Position numbers and translations under genes: made by a program. 64,000 nt of DNA from CAMUQR01 sp963526735 (GTDB lineage: Bacteria > Patescibacteriota > Saccharimonadia > Saccharimonadales > Saccharimonadaceae): assembly GCA_963526735.1 (NCBI GenBank), contig CAURNU010000002.1, positions 1 through 64,000 of the forward strand, written 5' to 3'. How positions within the stretch are numbered: the stretch's first letter is position 1; each line of letters opens with the position of its first letter. The notes beneath the pieces are model-generated. The model saw only the letters and a list, made by a program, of their open reading frames with translations, searched no databases and was not told the origin of the DNA. This document shows, piece by piece, positions 49,345 through 57,201 of the stretch.

Positions 49345-49758
49345 CTATTTGTTTCCTTTCTTCGCACCGTATTTGCTACGACCTTGTTTGCGATCAGCTA
49401 CACCTTGGAGGTCGAGCGCACCACGAACGATGTGATAACGCACACCTGGAAGGTCAGGCACACGACCACCACGCACCAACACTACGGCGTGCTCTTGGAG
49501 GTTGTGACCTTCACCACCGATATATGCCCAGACTTCTTGACCATTAGTCAAACGAACACGAGCGACTTTACGAAGTGCTGAGTTCGGTTTCTTAGGGGTT
49601 TTGGTAGTGACTTTAACACAAACACCACGTTTAAATGGTGAGTTTTGCTCGTAACGACGAGTCTTGAGGGTGTTGGTGATTGAACCAAGCGCTGGCGACT
49701 TTGATTTTTTAGCCGCAGTTTTGCGTGGTTTACGCACCAACTGATTGATTGTTGGCAT
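49345..49758 (-). CDS. rpsL: 30S ribosomal protein S12
   Basis: uS12 at the decoding centre. The start at 49758 (MPTINQLVRKPRKTAAKKSK) is the family start; an in-frame codon 54 nt upstream is not used. The 137-residue product has the decoding loop KVTTKTPKKPNSALRKVARV and GEGHNLQEHAVVLVRGGRVP. First gene of the str operon with a TTGCTT-17-TATAAT promoter at 49894-49922. Confidence 0.97.
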   Translation of the reverse strand: MPTINQLVRKPRKTAAKKSKSPALGSITNTLKTRRYEQNSPFKRGVCVKVTTKTPKKPNSALRKVARVRLTNGQEVWAYIGGEGHNLQEHAVVLVRGGRVPDLPGVRYHIVRGALDLQGVADRKQGRSKYGAKKGNK

Positions 49759-49823
49759 TTTTAAAAAATACTCCCTATGTTTTAAGTAATATAACGACCG
49801 TTTCGGCAGCACCCTACTTTAGT

Positions 49824-49863
49824 CGTGTTATTTATCCAAGATAGCTCCGTGGTACACAACACG
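49824..49863 (-). promoter_or_regulatory. Structured leader of the rpsL operon
   Basis: CGTGTT (49863-49858) pairs with AACACG (49829-49824) around a 28-nt loop that contains CCACGGAG. The 135-nt leader is otherwise without a gene. It could be an S7 or S12 regulatory site by analogy with other str operons; no named class was recognised. Confidence 0.35.
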
Positions 49864-49893
49864 AACAATCTCGATAAATCGAAACTCTTTGTC

Positions 49894-49922
49894 ATTATAA
49901 CAAAAATTTGATTAAAAAGCAA
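49894..49922 (-). promoter_or_regulatory. Promoter of the rpsL-rpsG-fusA operon (TTGCTTTTT class)
   Basis: TTGCTT (49922-49917), 17-nt T-rich spacer, TATAAT (49899-49894), with TGT before the -10. Confidence 0.76.
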
Positions 49923-49940
49923 GATTTAAGGACGGCTTGG

Positions 49941-50753
49941 TTAGCGATATTGCAAATGAATAATCTTCACCATACGCAGACGATCGGACATTATCATGTT
50001 AAATTTGGTGGATAGTTTCAGGCCTTTTTTGTCGATATGACGATAGAATGGCTCGTCTGCCAGCACCTGGACATTATTGGCAATATTCGATGCCAGTTCC
50101 TCGGCAGAATCTACGCAAAAATACATTTGAGCGTCGGCATGACCGACTTGTTTCATCCATTTTCGGCGCATCAGACGCAGTCCTCGTTGATTGACCGTGT
50201 CAAACACCACCTCAATCACGCCGTAAGATCCAAGCATTCGCAACAAATCCAGGACTTGTTTTTGCTCAAAATAATAAAACAAACCGCTAGCCGTAATCAG
50301 TAGTGGCACGTCACCGACTTCATCGCGGACCTGGCGAAGCCACTGCTTAGAAAAAGCGTCAGTCGCTAGGAGTTTCTCGCGATTTGATTCTGACAGAAGC
50401 GTCTTACGGTAGTTAATTACCTCTGGCAAATCCACTCCGTACCAGCGCGTCTGACCGTTGTCATTGCGATTGAAGGTGGTTTCGAGTCCGCAACCAAGCT
50501 GAACAATTACGCCATCCGGATTACGCGATAAGAAATCTTGAATATGTCGATCGATATTGGCACTACGCACTGCCGACGCTAGATAGGTATATTGGGTTTG
50601 GGTATGATTAGTCAGCACTTCGGCTGGCAGTTGAGACTTGAGAGTCAACGCCGTTTTATCATACAGAATCGACGGAAAATGCTCGCTGGCATAAATCCTG
50701 CCTAGCATCGGTACAAACAGCGTGCTTTCGACGGTTCCTAAATGAGTAGTCAT
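49941..50753 (-). CDS. SAM-dependent methyltransferase (LCMT/TcmP-like)
   Basis: A roughly 270-residue class I methyltransferase of the leucine carboxyl methyltransferase/TcmP type. The SAM-binding segment is GVIVQLGCGLETTFNR (about 81-96), followed by WYGVDLPEVINYRKTLL. The target is probably a carboxylate or hydroxyl but cannot be fixed. The start at 50753 (MTTHLGTVES) is chosen because TATAAT (50766-50761) ends 7 nt upstream and an ATG 9 nt higher overlaps it; this suggests a leaderless mRNA. Confidence 0.85.
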   Translation of the reverse strand: MTTHLGTVESTLFVPMLGRIYASEHFPSILYDKTALTLKSQLPAEVLTNHTQTQYTYLASAVRSANIDRHIQDFLSRNPDGVIVQLGCGLETTFNRNDNGQTRWYGVDLPEVINYRKTLLSESNREKLLATDAFSKQWLRQVRDEVGDVPLLITASGLFYYFEQKQVLDLLRMLGSYGVIEVVFDTVNQRGLRLMRRKWMKQVGHADAQMYFCVDSAEELASNIANNVQVLADEPFYRHIDKKGLKLSTKFNMIMSDRLRMVKIIHLQYR

Positions 50754-50782
50754 TACTGTCATTATACGCCTTTTTTCTAAAA

Positions 50783-50812
50783 AGAAAAAAGCCCAGACTA
50801 ATGTCTGAGCTA
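50783..50812 (-). terminator. Terminator after the gene at 50840
   Basis: Minus strand AGCTCAGAC pairs with GTCTGGGCT (one G-U) around ATTA, then TTTTTTC. Confidence 0.82.
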
Positions 50813-50839
50813 TAAAGAATACAAAAAGCTACTCGAGTA

Positions 50840-51265
50840 CTAATCAGGCAGAGCGTAGCGAACATCACTGCATTGATAACAGTACATCTTCGCCTTAACA
50901 GCGCTCTTGGCATCGCTTAATTTTTTATCAAATTTGCGCCACCAACGTTTCCCGTTGTACGAATTGTTGCGGCGCAATACTGGGCCGAACTCATGATCAA
51001 TCCCAACGACCTCGTAGACTACATACTTCTCGCGCTTTCCTTCGTAGCTAGAGAGTATAGTGTAATCACCAATCGCCACTACAAATAGCGCATGGCCGTC
51101 CAAGGCTATCTCCGTATCTGACTTAAGATGTACTTGCTTTTTGGGAGCACCATCTGCATCGCAGATCACACAGGCACTCCCAAAATCCTTACCTATTTTA
51201 GCTCCATATTCCCAGACTGCCCATAGTCCAGAAATAGGAGTTATTGTCGTTCTAATCCCTTCCAT
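50840..51265 (-). CDS. Hypothetical protein (141 aa)
   Basis: Not recognised. A 141-residue soluble protein with aromatic and cysteine residues (SACVICDADGAP, about 30-41) and a C-terminal CYQCSDVRYALPD containing CxxC, possibly a small metal site. The start is set by AGGAGGGG. A hairpin GTTTGC-TGGG-GCAAAC lies in the leader upstream, and a -10-like TATAAT close to the ribosome site may be secondary. Monocistronic orphan cassette. Confidence 0.68.
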   Translation of the reverse strand: MEGIRTTITPISGLWAVWEYGAKIGKDFGSACVICDADGAPKKQVHLKSDTEIALDGHALFVVAIGDYTILSSYEGKREKYVVYEVVGIDHEFGPVLRRNNSYNGKRWWRKFDKKLSDAKSAVKAKMYCYQCSDVRYALPD

Positions 51266-51427
51266 ATTTCCCCTCCTCGTATTATAAAAAACATTACTTT
51301 AAAATACTAAGTTTGCCCCAGCAAACTCTTTTTAATTATGACACACTTTATTTTAAAACACAAGTAGCATATCATAAATCACCATAAACAACAAAACCCG
51401 ACCACCTATCGGGACACGCCTAAGAGC

Positions 51428-51708
51428 TTATGGAAAAACCCAAAATTTCACTTCATTGTGAGGTGTTTGACCAAGCTTGCGCCAACGAATAATCCGATAC
51501 CATGAACCTTGATACGCACAAGTCCCGCCATCATTGAAGCAAGTTTCGAACCGAACTTTAGAAAAAGGCGGCTCTTTGTCTGCATTGAGCGCCATATAGT
51601 CAGCTCCCAGCATTACCATCGGAATGAGTATGATTAAAATTATCAACCCGCCCATAATTAGTGGCCATTTGTGATTCTTTTTTTGGGGTTAAGAGAGTTA
51701 TTGGACAT
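51428..51708 (-). CDS. Small membrane protein, apparent frameshift
   Basis: A start with AAAGGACGG lies at 51708 and encodes MSNNSLNPKK; one added A in the A7 run (51684-51678) joins it in frame to NHKWPLIMGGLIILIILIPM and the rest to 51428. Without the correction, the downstream frame begins at 51655 without a ribosome site. The joined protein (about 92 aa) has a basic N-terminus, one transmembrane helix, and a tail with two cysteines (FETCFNDGGTCAYQGS). Function unknown. Promoter at 51735-51763. Confidence 0.5.
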
Positions 51709-51734
51709 AAATCCGTCCTTTGTTTATGCTTGTG

Positions 51735-51763
51735 ATTATATAAAAACTGCCTCAAAAAAGCAA
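51735..51763 (-). promoter_or_regulatory. Promoter of the gene at 51708 (TTGCTTTTT class)
   Basis: TTGCTT (51763-51758), 17 nt with T-rich blocks, TATAAT (51740-51735). The element has the same layout as those of rpsL, rpsJ and rplF. Confidence 0.72.
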
Positions 51764-51769
51764 CGGCAT

Positions 51770-51801
51770 ACAAAAACCACAGCCATATTCAGCCGTGGTT
51801 A
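51770..51801 (-). terminator. Terminator after the gene at 51841
   Basis: Minus strand AACCACGGC pairs with GCTGTGGTT (one G-U) around TGAATATG, then TTTTG. Confidence 0.76.
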
Positions 51802-51840
51802 TTCGTTCATAGAAAGATTGTGCAATTCAACTTATTTACG

Positions 51841-52341
51841 TCAAACTGTAATTGACATCACTGATCTATTCTGTCTAGCAGTCTTAATTAATTTAAGCAA
51901 GAAAAACTTATTAACACTAAGACCTTCTAGCAAGTAAGTTTCGCCAGTTGCGGTCGTGACTCGAAAATAAGCATTGATGAATGCGCAGAGTCTCAAGGTA
52001 AGATTCTTATCGAGCGCATTGCGTTTTGCTATTAGTTTATCGACAATAGTATCAACTGATGCGCGGAATCGCTCTCGCAAACCATCAATTTTTTCGCAAA
52101 TTGCAACACAATTTTGCAATTCATCTCCATGGATCACTTCAAACTTAGTGATGGCAAATTGAATTTCTTCATTATCTGAGATTTCATTGTGGTTATAAAT
52201 TCTCCCGCTAATCTCCCAATCAGCGTCCAATTCAATTGGATGAGCCTCTAGGATGAAACTAACCATTTTTGCCAAATGAGCATCCTGAGTAAGATACCAG
52301 TCACTCAACACTAAGCATTGTAAATCATTTACATCTGTCAT
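51841..52341 (-). CDS. Hypothetical protein (166 aa)
   Basis: Not recognised. A 166-residue soluble, mildly acidic protein with no membrane segment (MTDVNDLQCLVLSDWYLTQD and DADWEISGRIYNHNEIS). AAAGGAGG lies 5 nt before ATG. TATAAT with a near TTGACA is upstream (near 52409-52428, spacer about 15). Terminator at 51770-51801. Monocistronic orphan cassette. Confidence 0.72.
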   Translation of the reverse strand: MTDVNDLQCLVLSDWYLTQDAHLAKMVSFILEAHPIELDADWEISGRIYNHNEISDNEEIQFAITKFEVIHGDELQNCVAICEKIDGLRERFRASVDTIVDKLIAKRNALDKNLTLRLCAFINAYFRVTTATGETYLLEGLSVNKFFLLKLIKTARQNRSVMSITV

Positions 52342-52485
52342 TTTTCCTCCTTTAATCTTTCTATTTTTAAATAGCTATTAGCTCTGCAGTAGGCTAACCG
52401 AACAAATATTATAAGATTATTGCAGTTTTGTCAATAAACGATATATCCTGGCGCAAGATTTAAAAACAAGCTCCCGAGTTTTATA

Positions 52486-52836
52486 CTAAAAGTCATTATC
52501 AAGCTCTTGAATAATCCTCTGATTAAAATAGTCCATAATTAGTTGGTGTCGTTTTTGCGCATCAAGTTCAGTTTGTTGAAGAGAATTAATATACTCCACA
52601 AACTCATTAAACACAATATAGTTAGGCTGTTTTTCCCAATCAGCATAACAATAGTCATCGTCGTAATAATTAGTCATTTCTGAAAGATAGTCAATTTCTA
52701 TCGATTGTAATTGTTCACTATCATTAATTAAAGCATAATATAATGCCAAACAACACAGCGATAGATATTTATGTTGATTATTTTTTGGCGACAGTGCTTT
52801 GGTAATAGTATCAATTTTAGTTAATGCTTTGTTCAT
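52486..52836 (-). CDS. Hypothetical protein (116 aa)
   Basis: Not recognised. A 116-residue acidic protein with Tyr/Asp-rich middle (TNYYDDDYCYADWEKQ) and no membrane segment. TATAAT (52848-52843) ends 6 nt before ATG and there is no ribosome site, so it is likely leaderless. It lies in a row of orphan genes between the str operon and rpoC. Confidence 0.66.
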   Translation of the reverse strand: MNKALTKIDTITKALSPKNNQHKYLSLCCLALYYALINDSEQLQSIEIDYLSEMTNYYDDDYCYADWEKQPNYIVFNEFVEYINSLQQTELDAQKRHQLIMDYFNQRIIQELDNDF

Positions 52837-52871
52837 ATTTTTATTATATAAAAAAGTCTTTAAAGAACAAG

Positions 52872-52897
52872 AAAAAGGCGTTTCATGTAGAAACGCC
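52872..52897 (-). terminator. Terminator after the gene at 52903
   Basis: Minus strand GGCGTTTC, loop TACAT, GAAACGCC, then TTTTTC. Perfect 8-bp stem, 5 nt beyond the stop. Confidence 0.86.
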
Positions 52898-52902
52898 AGT
52901 AG

Positions 52903-53189
52903 CTAGAGATTGTTGGTTAAATATTTAATTTCTGCCCAGTCTCGATCGATTTCATCTCGACTCTTGTCTTTGTCTTGAATGAAAGCTGCTAAATTAAAAA
53001 TACGTTCGAGCTGTGGCACTTTGTTAACATAATCGACAAAATCGTCATCAAGAGCTAATTGGACAATTGCATTGCAAGACTCTTGAGGGTTGGTATTTTG
53101 TTGGATGATTGTTAAAATTTTTTCCTTGTAGTCAAACACTTTACTAATACTTTTACATCTTTATTATTGCTTTGAATATCCCAGCTCAT
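52903..53189 (-). CDS. Small orphan protein split by a frameshift
   Basis: AAGGAGGG precedes an ATG at 53189 encoding MSWDIQSNNKDVKVLVK, but this frame ends after 25 codons at 53112. The larger frame (52903-53139) would need a GTG start with no ribosome site. One missing base between them, possibly in the A6 run near 53118 or the TTT near 53136, would fuse the two into a roughly 95-residue protein continuing KEKILTIIQQNTNPQES. Function unknown. Terminator at 52872-52897. Confidence 0.5.
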
Positions 53190-53265
53190 CTTGTCCCTCC
53201 TTAGGAATTATTCCTAGCTGATGAAATTATGTTATTATTAATATCATACAAAGTCAATTTTAAAA

Positions 53266-53299
53266 TCAAAACAAGCTCCCGAGAATGAGAGCTTGTTTT
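53266..53299 (-). terminator. Terminator after rpoC
   Basis: Minus strand ACAAGCTCTC pairs with GGGAGCTTGT around ATTCTC, followed by TTTGATTTT. Ten pairs including one G-U. Confidence 0.82.
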
Positions 53300-53318
53300 T
53301 GTGGAGATGGCCTAGATC

Positions 53319-56300
53319 TTAAGCGACGTCGGCGATATCTTCTGAGATATCTTCGGCGCTAAATTCACCTTCGATGTCTTCTTCGGCAAATTCCTGATCT
53401 TTAGCAATCGGCGCACCAGTACCAACTGGAATCTTGTGGCCGATAATCACGTTTTCTTTAAGACCCTTGAGGTAGTCAACGCGACCGCTAGTTGCGGCGT
53501 TAATCAAGACACGAGTTGTATCCTGGAATGACGCCGCTGATAGGAAGCTGTCGCTCCAGATTGATACCTTGGTGATACCGAGCAGTAATTGTTTGTAAAC
53601 AATTAGCTCCTTGCCTTCTTCGGCGAGTTGCTCGTTAGCATCCTCAACCGCAGCGGCCGAGACAATATCACCAGTCACGAACATCGAATCGCCAGCATCT
53701 TCGACTTGGACACGGCTAAACATTTGTTTAACGATGATTTCCAAGTGCTTTGCAGACACGTCCTGACCTTGAGCAGCGTAGATACGCAACACTTCGTTGA
53801 TAATGTAGCGCTGAGTGGCTTCAATGCCCTTGAGGCGCATCAAGTCGTGCAAGTTGAGCGAACCAAGTGTCAAACGATCGCCGGCTGAGACTTTGTCACC
53901 AACCGAGACGGTTAACTGCATACGGCTTGGTACTTCGTAGCGAGCTGGCGAAGCAGCGGTTGACTTGATGATAATATCAGTCTTTGTGACTTCAATTTCG
54001 CCATCAAACGGCGCAACCAGTGGTTTTTTGTCGTCTTGAGCTTTTGCTAAGACATCACCAGCTTTGACGTAAGAACCGGTTTTGACTTGAGCAGTGCGGT
54101 CTTCCAGAGCGATTTTTTCGGTTTTACCTTCGGTTGGGGTGACTTGGATGATGTGCTTACTGCCCTCTTCCCAGATGTCAACCACACCGGCAATTTCCGT
54201 AATAAAGGCTTGGCCTTTTGGTTTGCGGGCTTCAAATAACTCTTCAACACGCGGCAGACCTTGGGTAATGTCACCACCGGCCACACCCGAGCTGTGGAAG
54301 ACGTTCAAAGTCAGCTGAGTACCCGGCTCACCAAGTGATTGAGCGGCAATCACACCGACTGGCTCGTAAGCATTGACCAGGCTACCAGTTGCCATATCAA
54401 CACCGTAGCTTTGGCGTGGAATACCATGCAGGGTTTTAGCCGACAAGATACTCTTGATGGAAACTTCGTTGATGTTTTCGTCAGCTTCGATAGCGTTAGC
54501 GATCGCTTCAGTGATAAGCTCGTCTTTTTTGACATAGCCTGGAACGTCAGCGGCAGCATAACGACCACGGATGCGTTGTGCGAAGTCCACCATTGTTTCT
54601 TTGGTTTCGTCACGGTAAATCGCATAGCCTGGGTCAGCCACATCCACCATTTCATCATCAATCGTGAAGATATCCTGTGCCACGTCAACGAGACGGCGGG
54701 TTAGATAACCAGAGTCAGCAGTCTTGAGCGCTGTTGAAATCAAACCTTGACGCGCACCACGAGTTGCCACATATGCTTCAAGTGATGACAGACCTTGGAG
54801 GTAAGATGAACGCACTGGGAGCTCAATTTCCTTGTTCATAACGTCCACCAGCACACCGATGTTTGCGGCCGCCAATTTGACGTTCGAAACGCTACCACGC
54901 GCGCCTGAGTTCACCATCACGCTGATGCCGGTATCCATGTGCTTGAGGCGGTCTTGGACGAGGTTTTTAATATCATCGTCAACACCACGCCAGACACCAA
55001 CAGTCAGCTTATAACGTTCTTCGTTGTTAATCAGACCTTCGTCGTATTGTTCAGCGACAGCTTTAGCGGCTTTGTCACCTTGTTTAATCAAATCATCAAC
55101 TTCATCGAAACGCACATAGTCGTCTTTACCAGCCGAAATTGCACCGATAGTAGCATAACGGAATGACAAATCTTTGAGGCGGTCAGCAGTTTTGGTCGTT
55201 TCTTCAGCACCATATTGCTCGTAGATTTTCGCCATGACTTTTTTGAGGCTCTTCTTGTCTTGTGGATTTTCTTGGTATGGGAAATCTTTTGGCAAGACTT
55301 CATTGAAATACACACGACCGAGAGTGGTATCACGCTTCACGCCTTTAGTATGAACTCGAATTGGTGACTGCAAGGCAATCAAACCATTTTCGTAAGCCAT
55401 CTCCGCTTCATAAACTGAAGTGTAGGCTTTGCGTTCGTCATTAGCATATTTTGGTTTGTCGTAAGTCAGATAGTAATTACCAAGCACAATATCCTGGTTG
55501 ATGTTGAGCACTGGCGAACCATCTGCTGGTTTGAGCAAGTTGCGTTGAGCAGTCATTAACTGGCGAGCTTCTTCTTGCGCCTTAGCAGAAAGTGGCAAGT
55601 GAACGGCCATCTGGTCACCGTCGTAGTCAGCGTTAAAGCCGGTTGCAACTAATGGGTGAAGCTGGATAGCTTTACCGTCAATCAAAACTGGTTGGAAGGC
55701 TAAAATACTGAGGCGGTGAAGCGACGGTGCACGGTTTAACAGCACGTAGCGACCGACAATCACTTCATCCAGTGCGTCCCACACTTCGGTCTCACCGGCT
55801 TCGATCAAGCGAGTCGCTGAGCGAATATTATGAGCGTAGTTGTTGCGAATCAACCAAGAAATCACAAATGGTTTAAATAACTCGAGTGCCATTTGTTTTG
55901 GCAGACCACATTGGTCGATAGTTAGTTCTGGACCAACCACGATGACCGAGCGACCTGAGTAGTCAACACGTTTACCGAGCAAGTTTTGACGGAAACGACC
56001 TTGTTTACCCTTGAGCGAGTCACTGAGTGATTTAAGTTTGCGACGGCCGCCGGTTGAAGAAGCGGCGCGATTACCACGAGCAGCTGAGTTGTCAATAATT
56101 GAGTCCACAGCCTCTTGAAGCATACGCATTTCGTTGCGACAAATCACTTCTGGTGCATTCATTTCTAATAGTTTTTTCAAGCGGTTGTTGCGGTTAATCA
56201 CACGACGATAGAGATCATTCAAGTCGCTGGTTGCAAAACGACCACCGGTCAGTTGCACCATTGGGCGCAATTCTGGCGGAATTACTGGCAAAACAGTCAT

Positions 56301-57200
56301 CACTAAGTGACTTGGTTTGATGCCAGCGTTATGCATACCTTCTAGCATTTTGAGGCGCTTGAGGACTTTTTTGCGTGATTGACCTTTGGCTTTAGCGGCT
56401 TTTTCGGCTAAATCGCTAATTAAATCTTCGAGATTAATCTCATCGAGCAAAGCTTTGATCGCTTTACCACCCATACCAACTTCGATTAATTCGTCATATT
56501 CTTCTGGCAATTCGCGGTATTCGGTCTCGCTCATCAGCGCACCTTTAACTAAGCTCTCGAGAGTTGATTTTTTAGTTAAATATTCAGCGTCGAGTTCTTC
56601 GAGCTCTTTGGTTTGACGTTTAGCCAATTCTTCAACGTTTAGATTTGCTAACTCTTCATCGGTTGACTCACCAGCGCCAGCTTTTTCGTAGCGGATTTTA
56701 ATCGCTTGTTTAGCTGCTTCATAAGTAGTTTCAGCGTCTTTAAGCATTTGGTCACGTTTTTCTTCGTCAACTTTTAAGATAGCGTAGCTGGCGAAATACA
56801 CCACGCGCTCAATGTTTTTAACCGTCATGCCTAAAATCATGCTGACGGCGCTTGGAGTACCACGCATAAACCAAATGTGAGCAACTGGGGTCGCAAGAGT
56901 GATGTGACCCATACGCTCGCGACGCACAGCTGATTTGGTGACTAATTCACCATTTTTGTCAACGGCAGCTTCGCGTGAACGCACGCCTTTATATTTGTTG
57001 TCATGCGGGTTGATGTCTTTAACTGGACCGAAAATACGTTCGCAGAATAGACCATCACGCTCTGGTTTTTGGGTACGATAGTTGATAGTTTCTGGTTTGG
57101 TGACTTCACCGTAGCTCCAGTTCAGAATATCTTCTGGTGAAGCTACAGCCAAGCGCACCGCATCAAAATCAACATCTTTAAAATTTGGACTATAAGCCAT
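53319..57200 (-). CDS. rpoC: RNA polymerase beta-prime subunit, without zinc-site cysteines
   Basis: Catalytic subunit of RNA polymerase, 1293 residues. The active-site NADYDGDQ (Asn523 with Asp525, Asp527 and Asp529) has Tyr instead of the usual Phe. The bridge and trigger-helix regions (GLISTALKTADSGYLTRRLV; AVGVIAAQSLGEPGTQ-like AYEPVGVIAAQSLGEPG) are intact. Both zinc sites appear lost: the N-terminal ribbon (usually four Cys) reads FGPVKDINPHDNKYKGVRSRE, and the later site (four Cys) reads SAKTLHGIPRQSYG. It starts 1 nt after rpoB and ends in an acidic tail. Confidence 0.96.
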   Translation of the reverse strand: MAYSPNFKDVDFDAVRLAVASPEDILNWSYGEVTKPETINYRTQKPERDGLFCERIFGPVKDINPHDNKYKGVRSREAAVDKNGELVTKSAVRRERMGHITLATPVAHIWFMRGTPSAVSMILGMTVKNIERVVYFASYAILKVDEEKRDQMLKDAETTYEAAKQAIKIRYEKAGAGESTDEELANLNVEELAKRQTKELEELDAEYLTKKSTLESLVKGALMSETEYRELPEEYDELIEVGMGGKAIKALLDEINLEDLISDLAEKAAKAKGQSRKKVLKRLKMLEGMHNAGIKPSHLVMTVLPVIPPELRPMVQLTGGRFATSDLNDLYRRVINRNNRLKKLLEMNAPEVICRNEMRMLQEAVDSIIDNSAARGNRAASSTGGRRKLKSLSDSLKGKQGRFRQNLLGKRVDYSGRSVIVVGPELTIDQCGLPKQMALELFKPFVISWLIRNNYAHNIRSATRLIEAGETEVWDALDEVIVGRYVLLNRAPSLHRLSILAFQPVLIDGKAIQLHPLVATGFNADYDGDQMAVHLPLSAKAQEEARQLMTAQRNLLKPADGSPVLNINQDIVLGNYYLTYDKPKYANDERKAYTSVYEAEMAYENGLIALQSPIRVHTKGVKRDTTLGRVYFNEVLPKDFPYQENPQDKKSLKKVMAKIYEQYGAEETTKTADRLKDLSFRYATIGAISAGKDDYVRFDEVDDLIKQGDKAAKAVAEQYDEGLINNEERYKLTVGVWRGVDDDIKNLVQDRLKHMDTGISVMVNSGARGSVSNVKLAAANIGVLVDVMNKEIELPVRSSYLQGLSSLEAYVATRGARQGLISTALKTADSGYLTRRLVDVAQDIFTIDDEMVDVADPGYAIYRDETKETMVDFAQRIRGRYAAADVPGYVKKDELITEAIANAIEADENINEVSIKSILSAKTLHGIPRQSYGVDMATGSLVNAYEPVGVIAAQSLGEPGTQLTLNVFHSSGVAGGDITQGLPRVEELFEARKPKGQAFITEIAGVVDIWEEGSKHIIQVTPTEGKTEKIALEDRTAQVKTGSYVKAGDVLAKAQDDKKPLVAPFDGEIEVTKTDIIIKSTAASPARYEVPSRMQLTVSVGDKVSAGDRLTLGSLNLHDLMRLKGIEATQRYIINEVLRIYAAQGQDVSAKHLEIIVKQMFSRVQVEDAGDSMFVTGDIVSAAAVEDANEQLAEEGKELIVYKQLLLGITKVSIWSDSFLSAASFQDTTRVLINAATSGRVDYLKGLKENVIIGHKIPVGTGAPIAKDQEFAEEDIEGEFSAEDISEDIADVA

Positions 57201-57201
57201 A

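Noticed and set aside
53112..53189. Programmed -1 frameshifting at the A6 run
   Set aside because: The heptamer GAAAAAA lacks the canonical X XXY YYZ form in the zero frame, and no stimulatory stem or pseudoknot was seen. A simple deletion explains it better.
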